From positions 1-64,000 of the forward strand of contig CASFVA010000066.1 of the NCBI GenBank assembly GCA_949298075.1: a stretch of 64,000 nt of DNA. The letters are read 5' to 3'. Of this stretch, positions 19,204 through 27,021 are shown piece after piece. Each line of letters opens with the position of its first letter. Within the stretch, counting starts at the first letter, position 1. Origin of the DNA: an uncultured Lentisphaeria bacterium. GTDB lineage: Bacteria > Verrucomicrobiota > Lentisphaeria > Victivallales > Victivallaceae. The notes beneath the pieces are model-generated. The model did not search any database. It had not been told where the DNA came from and saw only the letters and a program-made list of their open reading frames with translations. The position numbers and the translations under genes were made by a program.

Positions 19204-19602
19204 ATGTTGAAAAGCAGTATCATCGCCGCCGCCATGTTCGGCAGTCTGATCACCTTCGGAGCAGCGCCTGCCGGTCCGGCGGCCGCGCCATCGGCTCCTT
19301 CCGCCCCCATGTCCTGCCAGAGCAAGGCCGGCAAATGCGCACAAAAGGGCGAAACCCCGTCCTGTGACGGCAAGGCCGGAAAATGCGCCAAAAAGGCCGC
19401 CGCGTCCTCCTGTGACGGCAAGGCCGGAAAATGCGCCAAAAAGGCTGCGGTCTCCTCCTGTGACGGCAAGGCCGGAAAATGCGCCAAAAAAGCTGCGGTC
19501 TCCTCCTGTGACGGCAAGGCCGGAAAATGCGCCAAAAAAGCCGCTCCCGCGAACCAGGGCGGCACGTCCGGGACCGGAACTTCCATACCGGTCAAAAAGT
19601 AA
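19204..19602 (+). CDS. Secreted cysteine-repeat protein, possible metal-binding peptide
   Basis: A 132-residue exported protein. Residues 1-20 form a signal peptide (KSSIIAAAMFGSLITFGAA). An Ala/Pro linker follows, then five 16-residue repeats from Cys38, of the type CDGKAGKCAKKAAVSS, and a Gly/Thr/Ser tail. Each repeat has two cysteines six residues apart, ten in all, with many lysines. I do not recognise the family by name. Signal peptide plus repeated GKC recalls small secreted metallophore precursors of the HvfA type (repeated EGKCG), but no modifying MNIO enzyme lies in this window, so that is only an analogy. AGAGG precedes ATG 19204. The long palindrome-rich leader suggests tight regulation. 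Confidence 0.75.
   Translation: MLKSSIIAAAMFGSLITFGAAPAGPAAAPSAPSAPMSCQSKAGKCAQKGETPSCDGKAGKCAKKAAASSCDGKAGKCAKKAAVSSCDGKAGKCAKKAAVSSCDGKAGKCAKKAAPANQGGTSGTGTSIPVKK
19315..19554 (+). repeat. Five 48 bp tandem repeats coding for the Cys motif
   Basis: The array encodes 16-residue units starting at Cys38, 54, 70, 86 and 102. The last four units are almost identical in DNA, which points to recent duplication or ongoing copy-number change. The first unit is diverged (CQSKAGKCAQKGETPS). Confidence 0.85.
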
Positions 19603-19612
19603 CTGAAATCCG

Positions 19613-19637
19613 GCGTGTCCGCCGCGGGCGGACACGC
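19613..19637 (+). terminator. Strong hairpin after the Cys-repeat gene
   Basis: GCGTGTCCGCC and GGCGGACACGC pair perfectly around a 3 nt loop, 10 bp after the stop codon. There is no immediate T-run (the first T-rich stretch is about 20 nt later), so it may be a partial terminator or an mRNA-stabilising hairpin that sets the expression of the Cys-repeat gene above that of the next gene. Confidence 0.5.
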
Positions 19638-19665
19638 TGCTCAACCTGATTTACAACTTTTAATT

Positions 19666-20532
19666 ATGCCGAAAACCTGTTTCAAACTCCACCGGCCGGC
19701 GACAGCGAAATCCGGACTTCGGTCTGCATTCACGCTGATTGAACTGCTGGTGGTGATCGCGATCATCTCCATTCTCGCCGGCATGCTGATGCCGGCCCTC
19801 AACAAGGCCCGGGCCGCTTCAATGAAAAGCGCCTGCATCAACAATCTCAAGCAGCTTGGCAACGCGGCGGCACTCTACAGCGCCGATCACTCCGGCTGGA
19901 TGTCCGGAACCACCGGCGGCTGGTGCTGCAGCGCCGGAACCTGGGTGGGGAAGAATGTCAATCAGCGCCGGGTCGATCTGCGCACGTCCGGAACTATCGC
20001 CTCCTATACCGGCGCGGCCGCCCGGGTCAAATGCTGTCCGGCAGTGGCCGACCTCGCGTTCGCCCAGCTCGGAGAAGCCGCCGGCAACGCCGCCACCTCC
20101 ACCTCGGTCGGAACCTGCCGGGGCGGAGGCTACGGCATGAATGTCATGTTCGGGTTCCGCAATCGGGGCTCCTACGCCAGAGTCAAAATGTCGGCCGTCA
20201 TCAACCCCGCCCGGGCTGTCATGTTCAGCGACACCGCGCTCGACTGGAGCAGCGACCTGATTGTCTACCCCTATTATCTCATGCCGCGAACCATGGTTGA
20301 GAGCGTCGGCGGCGGCAACTGGGGGGCCACCCAGCAGTTCCGGCACGGCGGCACGGCCGGGGTGGCCTGGTGCGACGGGCACGTCAGTTCTGAGGTCCCC
20401 GGCGAATTCGACACGGGCGATTTCGCGCTGAACGAAAACGTCGGCTGGCTGGGCACAAACGACTCCTGGTACTGCCTGCTCAAAAGCGATTTTGAGGAAT
20501 TGGGCATCCCCCGGAGCAAATGGTACAAATAG
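19666..20532 (+). CDS. Type II pseudopilin-like protein (DUF1559, H-X9-DG)
   Basis: A 288-residue envelope protein with a type IV/II prepilin N-terminus: a basic leader of about 20 residues, then [19 protein letters not shown], with prepilin peptidase expected to cut before Phe. The C-terminal domain ends with the H-X9-DG signature ([16 protein letters not shown]). This family is present in dozens of copies in Planctomycetes and Lentisphaerae and is thought to form pseudopili or surface structures; the exact role is unknown. ATG 19666 is chosen because it gives a short basic leader. No clear Shine-Dalgarno is seen, and an upstream in-frame codon at 19615 is a less likely start. Confidence 0.85.
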   Translation: MPKTCFKLHRPATAKSGLRSAFTLIELLVVIAIISILAGMLMPALNKARAASMKSACINNLKQLGNAAALYSADHSGWMSGTTGGWCCSAGTWVGKNVNQRRVDLRTSGTIASYTGAAARVKCCPAVADLAFAQLGEAAGNAATSTSVGTCRGGGYGMNVMFGFRNRGSYARVKMSAVINPARAVMFSDTALDWSSDLIVYPYYLMPRTMVESVGGGNWGATQQFRHGGTAGVAWCDGHVSSEVPGEFDTGDFALNENVGWLGTNDSWYCLLKSDFEELGIPRSKWYK

Positions 20533-20545
20533 GAATCCCGCCGCC

Positions 20546-20989
20546 ATGCGCTACTCCAAACGTTCAATCTGTTACGGAGCGATTCTGATTGCGGCCGCCG
20601 GGCTGGCCGTCTGGCTGAATTACGAACCGCCCTACCTGGCCGAACTCAAGCGGATGGAACCGGTAAACGACAACCTGGAGCCGCCGCTGGCTGTGGTCGG
20701 CGAGGCGCTGAAAGCGATCGGGGAGCGGGACCGGAACCGGCTGTTCAAACTGATGCTGTCCCGGGACAGCACCGAATTTCAGCGTTACACCGCCGACCTT
20801 CTCGCCGGCGCCGACTTTCTGCCGGCGGAACCGGTCCGCTGCGCCCGGCTGGTGCACTGCTACCGGGCCGACAACCTGTCGGTGTTCGTCCGGAGTCATC
20901 CGCGAAACCGGGACTATCAGTTCGTGCTGCTGAAGGACGCCGCGGGCAATTATAAAATCCGCAGCATATCGCTCACGCGCCCGGACTGA
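20546..20989 (+). CDS. Membrane-anchored hypothetical protein, paralogue of the next gene
   Basis: A 147-residue protein with one N-terminal membrane segment (GAILIAAAGLAVWL) and a soluble domain facing the periplasm. No family recognised. It aligns along most of its length with the product of 21014-21424. Shared features are an RLFKLMLSRD/RLFRLLSSRD block, a Y-x3-L/M-FA/LAGADF segment and an R-x-R-DYQF/VYQF strand near the end, so the two are a tandem duplication. It begins 13 nt after the pseudopilin gene (AGGAA precedes ATG 20546) and is likely in the same operon. Confidence 0.7.
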   Translation: MRYSKRSICYGAILIAAAGLAVWLNYEPPYLAELKRMEPVNDNLEPPLAVVGEALKAIGERDRNRLFKLMLSRDSTEFQRYTADLLAGADFLPAEPVRCARLVHCYRADNLSVFVRSHPRNRDYQFVLLKDAAGNYKIRSISLTRPD

Positions 20990-21013
20990 AAACAGAACCC
21001 TGAAGTCTGCATC

Positions 21014-21424
21014 ATGAAAATACTGCTGCCGCTTCTGATTGCCGCCGCCGTCGCAACCGGCTGGCTGCTGTGGCCGGTCCGGGAGGACCAGCCGCTGAAA
21101 CAGCTGGAGTCCGTTCCGGTGACGCCGGAAATCCAGACGTTCATGACCGGCGCCCTGGACGCCGTTCGGACAAAGGACGCCCGGCGGCTGTTCCGGCTGC
21201 TGAGCTCCCGGGACGAAGTCCGCTTTGAAGAATACCGGAAAATGCTTTTCGCCGCTCCCGATTTCGGGCCGGCCGATCTCATAGGGGCACGTCGCCTGAA
21301 GGCAAGTGCCGGGAAAGCCGTTTCCGTGCTGGTGAAAAGCCGGCCGCGGGACAAGGTTTACCAGTTCAATCTGATTCCGGTGCGGAAAAGCTTTGCCATC
21401 GTATCGATCACCGCCGTCCGCTGA
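21014..21424 (+). CDS. Membrane-anchored hypothetical protein, paralogue of the previous gene
   Basis: A 136-residue protein with an N-terminal hydrophobic anchor (LLPLLIAAAVATGWLLW) and an exported domain that begins in the same way as the previous gene's (GALDAVRTKDARRLFRLLSSRD). The similarity is moderate and covers the full soluble part, as expected for an old tandem duplicate. Function unknown. It starts 24 bp after its paralogue and is followed by the FMN-binding protein 72 bp on. Confidence 0.7.
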   Translation: MKILLPLLIAAAVATGWLLWPVREDQPLKQLESVPVTPEIQTFMTGALDAVRTKDARRLFRLLSSRDEVRFEEYRKMLFAAPDFGPADLIGARRLKASAGKAVSVLVKSRPRDKVYQFNLIPVRKSFAIVSITAVR

Positions 21425-21496
21425 TCCGCATCGCCGACGGAACGCCGGAACCGGAATCTGCCATCCGACAAACATCAACCGATCAGGAATTTTTTC

Positions 21497-22006
21497 ATGC
21501 CTCCGTTACGCAAACTATCGTCTGCCGTGCTGACGGCCGCCGGAATCGCGGCGGCTGCCGCCTCCGAACTCCCGGAAGCCTTCCACACCGAACTCAAGAC
21601 CCTGTTCCCGGAATACGGCAGTGTGACCCGGACCGGGCGCGGCGTCTGCAGCATCCGGTCCGCCGACGGCCGGGAGCTGGGACGCCTCTACCTCGAACTG
21701 GCCCCCGAAAGCGAAAAAACCACCGGCTACAACGGCCCCATTGAAGTGGCGCTCGCCGTCCGGGGAGACCGTACGGTCGGGGTGCTGATCGGCAAAAATC
21801 GGGAGACGCCGGGCTTTATGCGCCACGTGGTCCGACGCGGTCTGCTCAAACAGTGGAACGGCGCCACCCTTTCCGAAGTCGGCGACCGTCCGGTCGACGC
21901 CGTCACCGGAGCCACCATGAGTTCAAACGCCATCATCACCGATGTCCGCCGGCTGGCCGCCGATCATCAGAAGTCCGCTTCCGGAACAGTCCCGGAGCCT
22001 CGCTGA
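21497..22006 (+). CDS. Exported FMN-binding domain protein
   Basis: A 169-residue protein with a signal peptide (residues 1-22, LSSAVLTAAGIAAAAAS) and an FMN_bind domain of the NqrC/RnfG kind. DAVTGATMSS (residues 134-143) fits the site where ApbE attaches FMN through phosphoester to threonine; Thr140 would be the acceptor. TGYNGPIEVALAV is the usual beta core. In other bacteria such proteins carry electrons outside the cytoplasm. No Nqr, Rnf or ApbE gene lies nearby, so its partner is unknown. The position suggests a shared envelope role with the upstream cluster. Confidence 0.75.
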   Translation: MPPLRKLSSAVLTAAGIAAAAASELPEAFHTELKTLFPEYGSVTRTGRGVCSIRSADGRELGRLYLELAPESEKTTGYNGPIEVALAVRGDRTVGVLIGKNRETPGFMRHVVRRGLLKQWNGATLSEVGDRPVDAVTGATMSSNAIITDVRRLAADHQKSASGTVPEPR

Positions 22007-22089
22007 CCGGCCCTCCGGAACGTCCGGACAGCAGAAAGTCCGGCAGCCGCAGCTTTTGTTGCAAGTTCATGAACGGCGGTCGCTTAAAT

Positions 22090-22118
22090 TTGACAAACTA
22101 TTTTCAAAGCACTATATT
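22090..22118 (+). promoter_or_regulatory. Glycogen operon promoter
   Basis: TTGACA (22090-22095), 17 bp spacer, TATATT (22113-22118): one of the closest matches to consensus in the window. Transcription would begin near 22125, leaving a leader of about 265 nt. Confidence 0.8.
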
Positions 22119-22125
22119 ATAAGAA

Positions 22126-22391
22126 GGAAGGAGTGAGAATTGCCGCCGACTCATCACCGGCTTCGTTCCTCCTGCCGTCCGGCATGAAAGTCCGGGGCAC
22201 GACGCGGTTGACCGCGGACCCGTCCCAGGCTCTCCGGAGAGCGGCACGCCGCCCGGAGCGGTGCCGGCCGGAAAAAAAAGAAATAGTTTGCAGAAACTGA
22301 ACAACGTCTGATTCACGGCGTCTTTCGTGACGGGAGAATTGTCCGTCTCTTTCGCGCTGCGGGATCCGGTTCAAAAAGGGAGAAGGTCATC
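22126..22391 (+). other. Long 5' leader of the glycogen operon
   Basis: About 265 nt between the promoter and the CBM48 gene, GC-rich and full of short complementary blocks (for example GCGGTTGACCGC and GCCGGCCGG). It starts with AAGGAAGGAG next to possible GTG (22133) and TTG (22139) starts; the GTG frame runs 55 codons but looks like nothing known. The region may hold a regulatory RNA or a leader peptide. No known riboswitch was recognised. Confidence 0.4.
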
Positions 22392-22691
22392 ATGAAAAAA
22401 GCTGCAAAAACTGATCGCCCGGCGCGGCGCTCAATTACGTTGGTCTACGAGGACGCCCCGGGCAAGAACGTCATGGTCGCCGGCTGTTTCAACAACTGGC
22501 AGCCGACCAAGGCCCTCATCGACAAGGACGGCTGCGGCGTCTACAGCTGCCGCCTGCTGCTCGAACCCGGCGAATACCAGTACAAATTCGTGATTGACGG
22601 CGAATGGCGCCTCGACAACGCCAATCCCAATTTCGTCCCCAATGAATTCGGTTCGCTCAACAGCGTGCTGGTGGTCGACGCAAAAAAGTAA
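22392..22691 (+). CDS. Stand-alone CBM48 glycogen-binding domain protein
   Basis: The 99-residue protein is a single isoamylase-N/AMPK-beta-type carbohydrate-binding module: a short basic tail, then VMVAGCFNNWQPTKAL, GVYSCRLLLEPGEYQYKFVIDGEW and DNANPNFVPNEFG. The W and K positions of the glycogen-binding surface are present. It has no catalytic part. As first gene of the glycogen operon it may tether an enzyme to the granule or sense glycogen. A ribosome site, GGGAGAAGG, precedes ATG 22392. glgP follows 161 bp later. Confidence 0.85.
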   Translation: MKKAAKTDRPARRSITLVYEDAPGKNVMVAGCFNNWQPTKALIDKDGCGVYSCRLLLEPGEYQYKFVIDGEWRLDNANPNFVPNEFGSLNSVLVVDAKK

Positions 22692-22852
22692 CCGGCCCCG
22701 GCCGGAACCGGCTGAACGACGGCGGCATACCCGGACAGCGCGGCGCCGTAATCAGCCCTCCGCCGGGATCTCTTCGCTTCCGGTGCCGCTCCGGTGACTC
22801 CGGAAGCGTTTCCGCAGCCCGGACTCAACTTCCCGCGCTCTCAGTCACAACC

Positions 22853-25396
22853 ATGTCTATCAAACTTTACAACGTCGCGCCGAGGATCCCGGCCGAACTG
22901 AAATTCCTCGAAACCCTCGCCAACAACATCTGGTGGTGCTGGCACCCGATGGCCATCGAGCTTTTCATGCGCATCAACCCCGGACTCTGGGGAGAAGTCG
23001 ACGGCAGCGCCAAAACTTTTCTGCGCCGCATTCCCCAGCACCGGCTCGAAGAGCTCGCGGCCGATCCGGTCTATCTGCGCCAGCTCGAGGCGGTTGAAAC
23101 CGAATTCCATCGTCAGGTTCCCGAAAACACCTCCGTGACCGGGCGGCCGCTGGCATATTTTTCCCTGGAGTTCGGAATTCATGAGAGCATCCGGATTTTC
23201 TCCGGCGGACTCGGAGTGCTTGCCGGCGACCACCTCAAAGCCGCCAGCGACATGAAACTGCCCATGATCGCGGTGGGACTGCTCTACCGTCAGGGCTATT
23301 TCCGTCAGGTGCTCGACCGCAACGGCTGGCAGATCGAACACTATCCGGTGGCGGAAATCCAGGACCTGCCGGTCGTCCGCGCCCGCGATCCCCAGGGCCG
23401 GGAAGTCACGATCTCCATGCGTCTGGGCGACCGCGACATCTACGCCGCCGCCTGGATTCTCTGGGTCGGCAATGTTCCGCTGGTGCTGCTCGACGCTGAA
23501 CTGCCTCAGAATCCGCCCGATTTGCGCGAAGTCACCTGGCGGCTCTACGGCGGTGACAAGCGCATGCGCCTGCATCAGGAGCTTCTGCTGGGCATCGGCG
23601 GCGTCAAGGCTCTCGCCGCCATGGGCTGTTTCCCGGCGGCCTGCCACATGAATGAAGGACACGCCGGCTTCCTGTCGCTGGCCCGCATCTCCCATCTGGT
23701 CAATCAGATGGGTTACGATCCCGATGTCGCACTCGAAATCGTCTGGCGCTCCAACATTTTCACCACTCACACTCCGGTGCCGGCCGGCAACGAGGTCTTC
23801 GACATCAATCTGCTGCGGCCCTACCTCAAACCCTTCGCCGACGAGGCGCGGGTTGACCTGGAACGGGTGATCCGCTGGGGCATTCCGATCAATGAACGCG
23901 ACCACGCCACCGAAATGTCCATGACCGTGTTCGGACTGCGTCTGGCCGCCAACTACTGCAACGGCGTCAGCAAGCTTCACGGCGAAGTCGCCCGCGACAT
24001 GTGGCGGCATCTCTGGCCCCGGCGTTCAGTCCGGGAAATCCCGATCCGTCACATCACCAACGGTGTGCACATCAATTCATGGGTGTCCACCCGGATCGCG
24101 GTGCTTTTTGAGCGCTATCTGCCGGCCAGATGGCCGTTCAATCCCTCTTACGACCAGCTGACCGACGGTCTGGCCGCGCTGCCGGACGATGAGCTGTGGA
24201 TGACCCATGAACTCTGCCGCCAGTCCCTGATCCGCAAGGTCAGGCGGATGGCCCAGAACAATTTCCGCTACCTCAACGACAACGTGGATGTTTCCGTCAA
24301 GCACGGCATGCTCCAGTCCGAGGTGCTGACCATCGGCTTCGCCCGCCGCTTCGCCACCTACAAACGCGGCACGCTGCTGCTGCGCGACGAGCAGCGGCTG
24401 CTCCGGCTGCTCCGCGACACCAACCGTCCGATTCAGTTCATTTTCGCCGGCAAGGCCCATCCCGCCGATGACGGCGGCAAGCAGCTGATCAAGGATCTGA
24501 TCCAGTTCGCCCAGCGCGAGAACGTGCAGGACAAGCTGGTCTTCCTCGAAAACTACGACATCGGCATGGCCCGGGCGCTGGTCCAGGGGGTCGACGTCTG
24601 GCTCAACACGCCGCGCCGTCCCCAGGAGGCCAGCGGCACCAGCGGCATGAAAGCCGCAATCAACGGTGTCATCAACTGCAGCATTCTCGACGGCTGGTGG
24701 GCCGAGGCCTACAACGGCGAAAACGGCTGGGCCATCGACAGTAACAATTATTACACCGAGGATGAGGACCGCGACAACTACGAATCCCAGCAGCTGTTCA
24801 ATCTGCTGGAAAACGAGATCATCCCCTGTTTCTACGAACGGATGCACAACGACCTGCCCGTGCGCTGGATCAGGCGCATGAAGGAGTCGATCGCCACCGG
24901 ACTGGGTCATTTCTCCAGCACCCGGATGGTCGAGGATTACGACATCACCTTCTACCAGCCGGCAATCAAGTCCTATGAGAAACTCACCGCCGACGATGCC
25001 GCGCTGGCCAGGAGGCTGGTTGAGGAAAAAACCGTCCTGGTCAAGTACTTCGACGGACGGCTGATCTCGCTGTCGCAGCCGGAGGTGGAGGGCGATCTCT
25101 CGGACATCCACGTCGGCGACACGTTCAAAGTGAACGTCGAGGTCAACCTTGCCGATCTTGATCCGGCGATGGTGGAAGTGGACGCCTACTTCGGCACGGT
25201 CGACGCGCACAACGAAATCATCAAAAGCTATTCGCGCCCGATGAAAATCATCGAGAATCATGGCAACGGCTGTTACCGCTACGGCTGCGAGGTGGCCTGC
25301 GGCATGTCTGGCCGCTTCGGATTGACCGCCCGGATCAAGGCGGCCGGAAAACAATGGGACAACAGCGTCCCCGGATTCATGTGCTGGCCGGATTGA
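22853..25396 (+). CDS. glgP: Alpha-glucan (glycogen) phosphorylase
   Basis: Releases glucose-1-phosphate from the non-reducing ends of glycogen. At 847 residues it is the bacterial short-type phosphorylase with the N-terminal DUF3417 region (LANNIWWCWHP). Further features are EFGIHESIRIFSGGLGVLAGDH, HMNEGHAGFL, TNGVHINSW and the pyridoxal-phosphate lysine in EASGTSGMKAAINGV. An additional beta domain fills the last 100 or so residues (HVGDTFKVNVEVNLADLDP). It lies upstream of glgA, which starts 70 bp later, and both are on the same transcript. Confidence 0.95.
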   Translation: MSIKLYNVAPRIPAELKFLETLANNIWWCWHPMAIELFMRINPGLWGEVDGSAKTFLRRIPQHRLEELAADPVYLRQLEAVETEFHRQVPENTSVTGRPLAYFSLEFGIHESIRIFSGGLGVLAGDHLKAASDMKLPMIAVGLLYRQGYFRQVLDRNGWQIEHYPVAEIQDLPVVRARDPQGREVTISMRLGDRDIYAAAWILWVGNVPLVLLDAELPQNPPDLREVTWRLYGGDKRMRLHQELLLGIGGVKALAAMGCFPAACHMNEGHAGFLSLARISHLVNQMGYDPDVALEIVWRSNIFTTHTPVPAGNEVFDINLLRPYLKPFADEARVDLERVIRWGIPINERDHATEMSMTVFGLRLAANYCNGVSKLHGEVARDMWRHLWPRRSVREIPIRHITNGVHINSWVSTRIAVLFERYLPARWPFNPSYDQLTDGLAALPDDELWMTHELCRQSLIRKVRRMAQNNFRYLNDNVDVSVKHGMLQSEVLTIGFARRFATYKRGTLLLRDEQRLLRLLRDTNRPIQFIFAGKAHPADDGGKQLIKDLIQFAQRENVQDKLVFLENYDIGMARALVQGVDVWLNTPRRPQEASGTSGMKAAINGVINCSILDGWWAEAYNGENGWAIDSNNYYTEDEDRDNYESQQLFNLLENEIIPCFYERMHNDLPVRWIRRMKESIATGLGHFSSTRMVEDYDITFYQPAIKSYEKLTADDAALARRLVEEKTVLVKYFDGRLISLSQPEVEGDLSDIHVGDTFKVNVEVNLADLDPAMVEVDAYFGTVDAHNEIIKSYSRPMKIIENHGNGCYRYGCEVACGMSGRFGLTARIKAAGKQWDNSVPGFMCWPD

Positions 25397-25466
25397 CCGC
25401 CCCGGAGCATTCCGGGAAGTACGGCTCACCGACTGCCGAAACTGATTTGCTTGGAGGATTTTGACA

Positions 25467-26999
25467 ATGCGCAGTTCCAGACGCGCCAAACCGCGGATTC
25501 TGATCGTCACGCCGGAAATCACCTATCTGCCGGACGGCATGGGCAACATGGCCAACCAGTTGCACGCCAAGGCCGGCGGCCTGGCGGACGTGTCCGCTTC
25601 GCTGGTCGGCGCGCTGTTCCATCACGGCGCCGACGTACACGTCGCCCTGCCGCATTACCGCAAAATGTTTCACGTCGACGTCGGCAAACTCATCAGCGAC
25701 GAACTGCGCGTCTACATGAACCACCTCAGCAACAGCCGGATTCATCTGGCCGAGGACCGTATTTTCTATTACCGCGATTCGGTTTACAGCAATTATTCCG
25801 AGGACAGTTTCCGGCAGGCCATGGCGTTCCAGCGCGAGGTCATCAACAATATCATTCCATCGGTCAAGCCCGATCTGATCCACTGCAACGACTGGATGAC
25901 CGGACTGATCCCGGCGGCGGCCCGCCGCATGGGTATTCCCTGTTTGTTCACGGTTCATAACATCCACACTCAGAAAGCCACGCTGGAAGCGATCGAGGAC
26001 CGCGGAATCGACGCCGCCCCCTTCTGGCAGAACCTCTATTTTGAACGTCCGCCGATCAACTACGAAGAGACCCGCTCCACCAATCCGGTCGACATGCTGG
26101 CCAGCGGCATTTTCGCAGCGCATTTCATCAACACGGTAAGCCCGACTTTTCTCCGGGAAATCGTCGAGGGCAGACACAGCTTCATTCCCGACAACATCCA
26201 CCGCGAAATTGCGGCCAAATACTACGCCGGCTGTGCCCGCGGCATTCTGAACTCCCCCGATGAGGAGTGCACACCGGAGCGGGATCCGGCGCTGGCCGTC
26301 AATTACGACGCCGCCACCCACGCCACCGCCAAGAAGGTGAACAAGATCGCCTTCCAGAGCCGCACCGGACTGCGGGTGGATCAGAATGCGCCGCTCTTCT
26401 TCTGGCCCAACCGGCTCGATCCGGTGCAGAAAGGCTGCCAGCTGCTGGCGGAAAAAACCTATGACATCATCCACAAATACTACCAGCAGGGGCTGCAGAT
26501 TGCGATTGTCGCCAACGGCAGTTACCAGGAGGTGTTCCGCAATATCGTGCGGTTCCACGATTTCTACGACCGCATGCTGGTCTGCGACTTCGACGAGAAT
26601 CTTTCGCACCTGGCCTTCGCGGCCTCCGACTTTGTGATGGTGCCGTCGCTGTTCGAACCCTGCGGACTGCCGCAGATGACCAGTCAGTATTACGGCAGCC
26701 TGCCGGTGGTTCACGATACCGGCGGACTTCACGACACTGTCGAGAACATTTCCGAGGATGGCTCAACCGGCAGCGGTTTCTGTTTCCGCGACTACGACGC
26801 CAATGCGTTCATGTGGGGCATTGACCAGGCGATGAAATTCTACAACCGTCCGGAAGAGTTCCGCGACCGGGTGGTGGCCCGGGTCATGACCGAGGCCAAA
26901 CAGCGTTTCAATCACGATGTGACGGCCCAGGCCTACATTGACATTTACGAATCGATGCTGGAGCGTCCGCTGGTCAATCCGGTCTGCCACAACCTTTGA
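25467..26999 (+). CDS. glgA: Glycogen synthase
   Basis: Extends glycogen from nucleotide-glucose (GT5 family). The 510-residue protein has the substrate-binding AKAGGLADVSASL near residue 30, after an insertion of about ten residues (DGMGNMANQL) relative to the Escherichia coli enzyme. HCNDWMTGLIP, FTVHNIHTQ and the C-terminal SLFEPCGLPQM with GGLHDTVE are also present. ATG 25467 has GGAGG 9 nt upstream; the TTG six bases earlier is too close to it. No glgC is seen in the window, so the glucose donor supply must be encoded elsewhere. Confidence 0.95.
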   Translation: MRSSRRAKPRILIVTPEITYLPDGMGNMANQLHAKAGGLADVSASLVGALFHHGADVHVALPHYRKMFHVDVGKLISDELRVYMNHLSNSRIHLAEDRIFYYRDSVYSNYSEDSFRQAMAFQREVINNIIPSVKPDLIHCNDWMTGLIPAAARRMGIPCLFTVHNIHTQKATLEAIEDRGIDAAPFWQNLYFERPPINYEETRSTNPVDMLASGIFAAHFINTVSPTFLREIVEGRHSFIPDNIHREIAAKYYAGCARGILNSPDEECTPERDPALAVNYDAATHATAKKVNKIAFQSRTGLRVDQNAPLFFWPNRLDPVQKGCQLLAEKTYDIIHKYYQQGLQIAIVANGSYQEVFRNIVRFHDFYDRMLVCDFDENLSHLAFAASDFVMVPSLFEPCGLPQMTSQYYGSLPVVHDTGGLHDTVENISEDGSTGSGFCFRDYDANAFMWGIDQAMKFYNRPEEFRDRVVARVMTEAKQRFNHDVTAQAYIDIYESMLERPLVNPVCHNL

Positions 27000-27021
27000 A
27001 CGGATCCGGAGCCTGACGGAA

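Noticed and set aside
19204-19602. Calling the Cys-repeat protein an HvfA or bufferin metallophore
   Set aside because: The repeat (CDGKAGKCAKKA) differs from EGKCG and from bufferin spacing, and no MNIO enzyme is in the window, so it is left as an analogy.
22186-22215. GAAAGTCCGG in the glycogen leader, resembling the conserved core of RNase P RNA
   Set aside because: Only this block fits; the other conserved RNase P segments are absent and the leader is too short.
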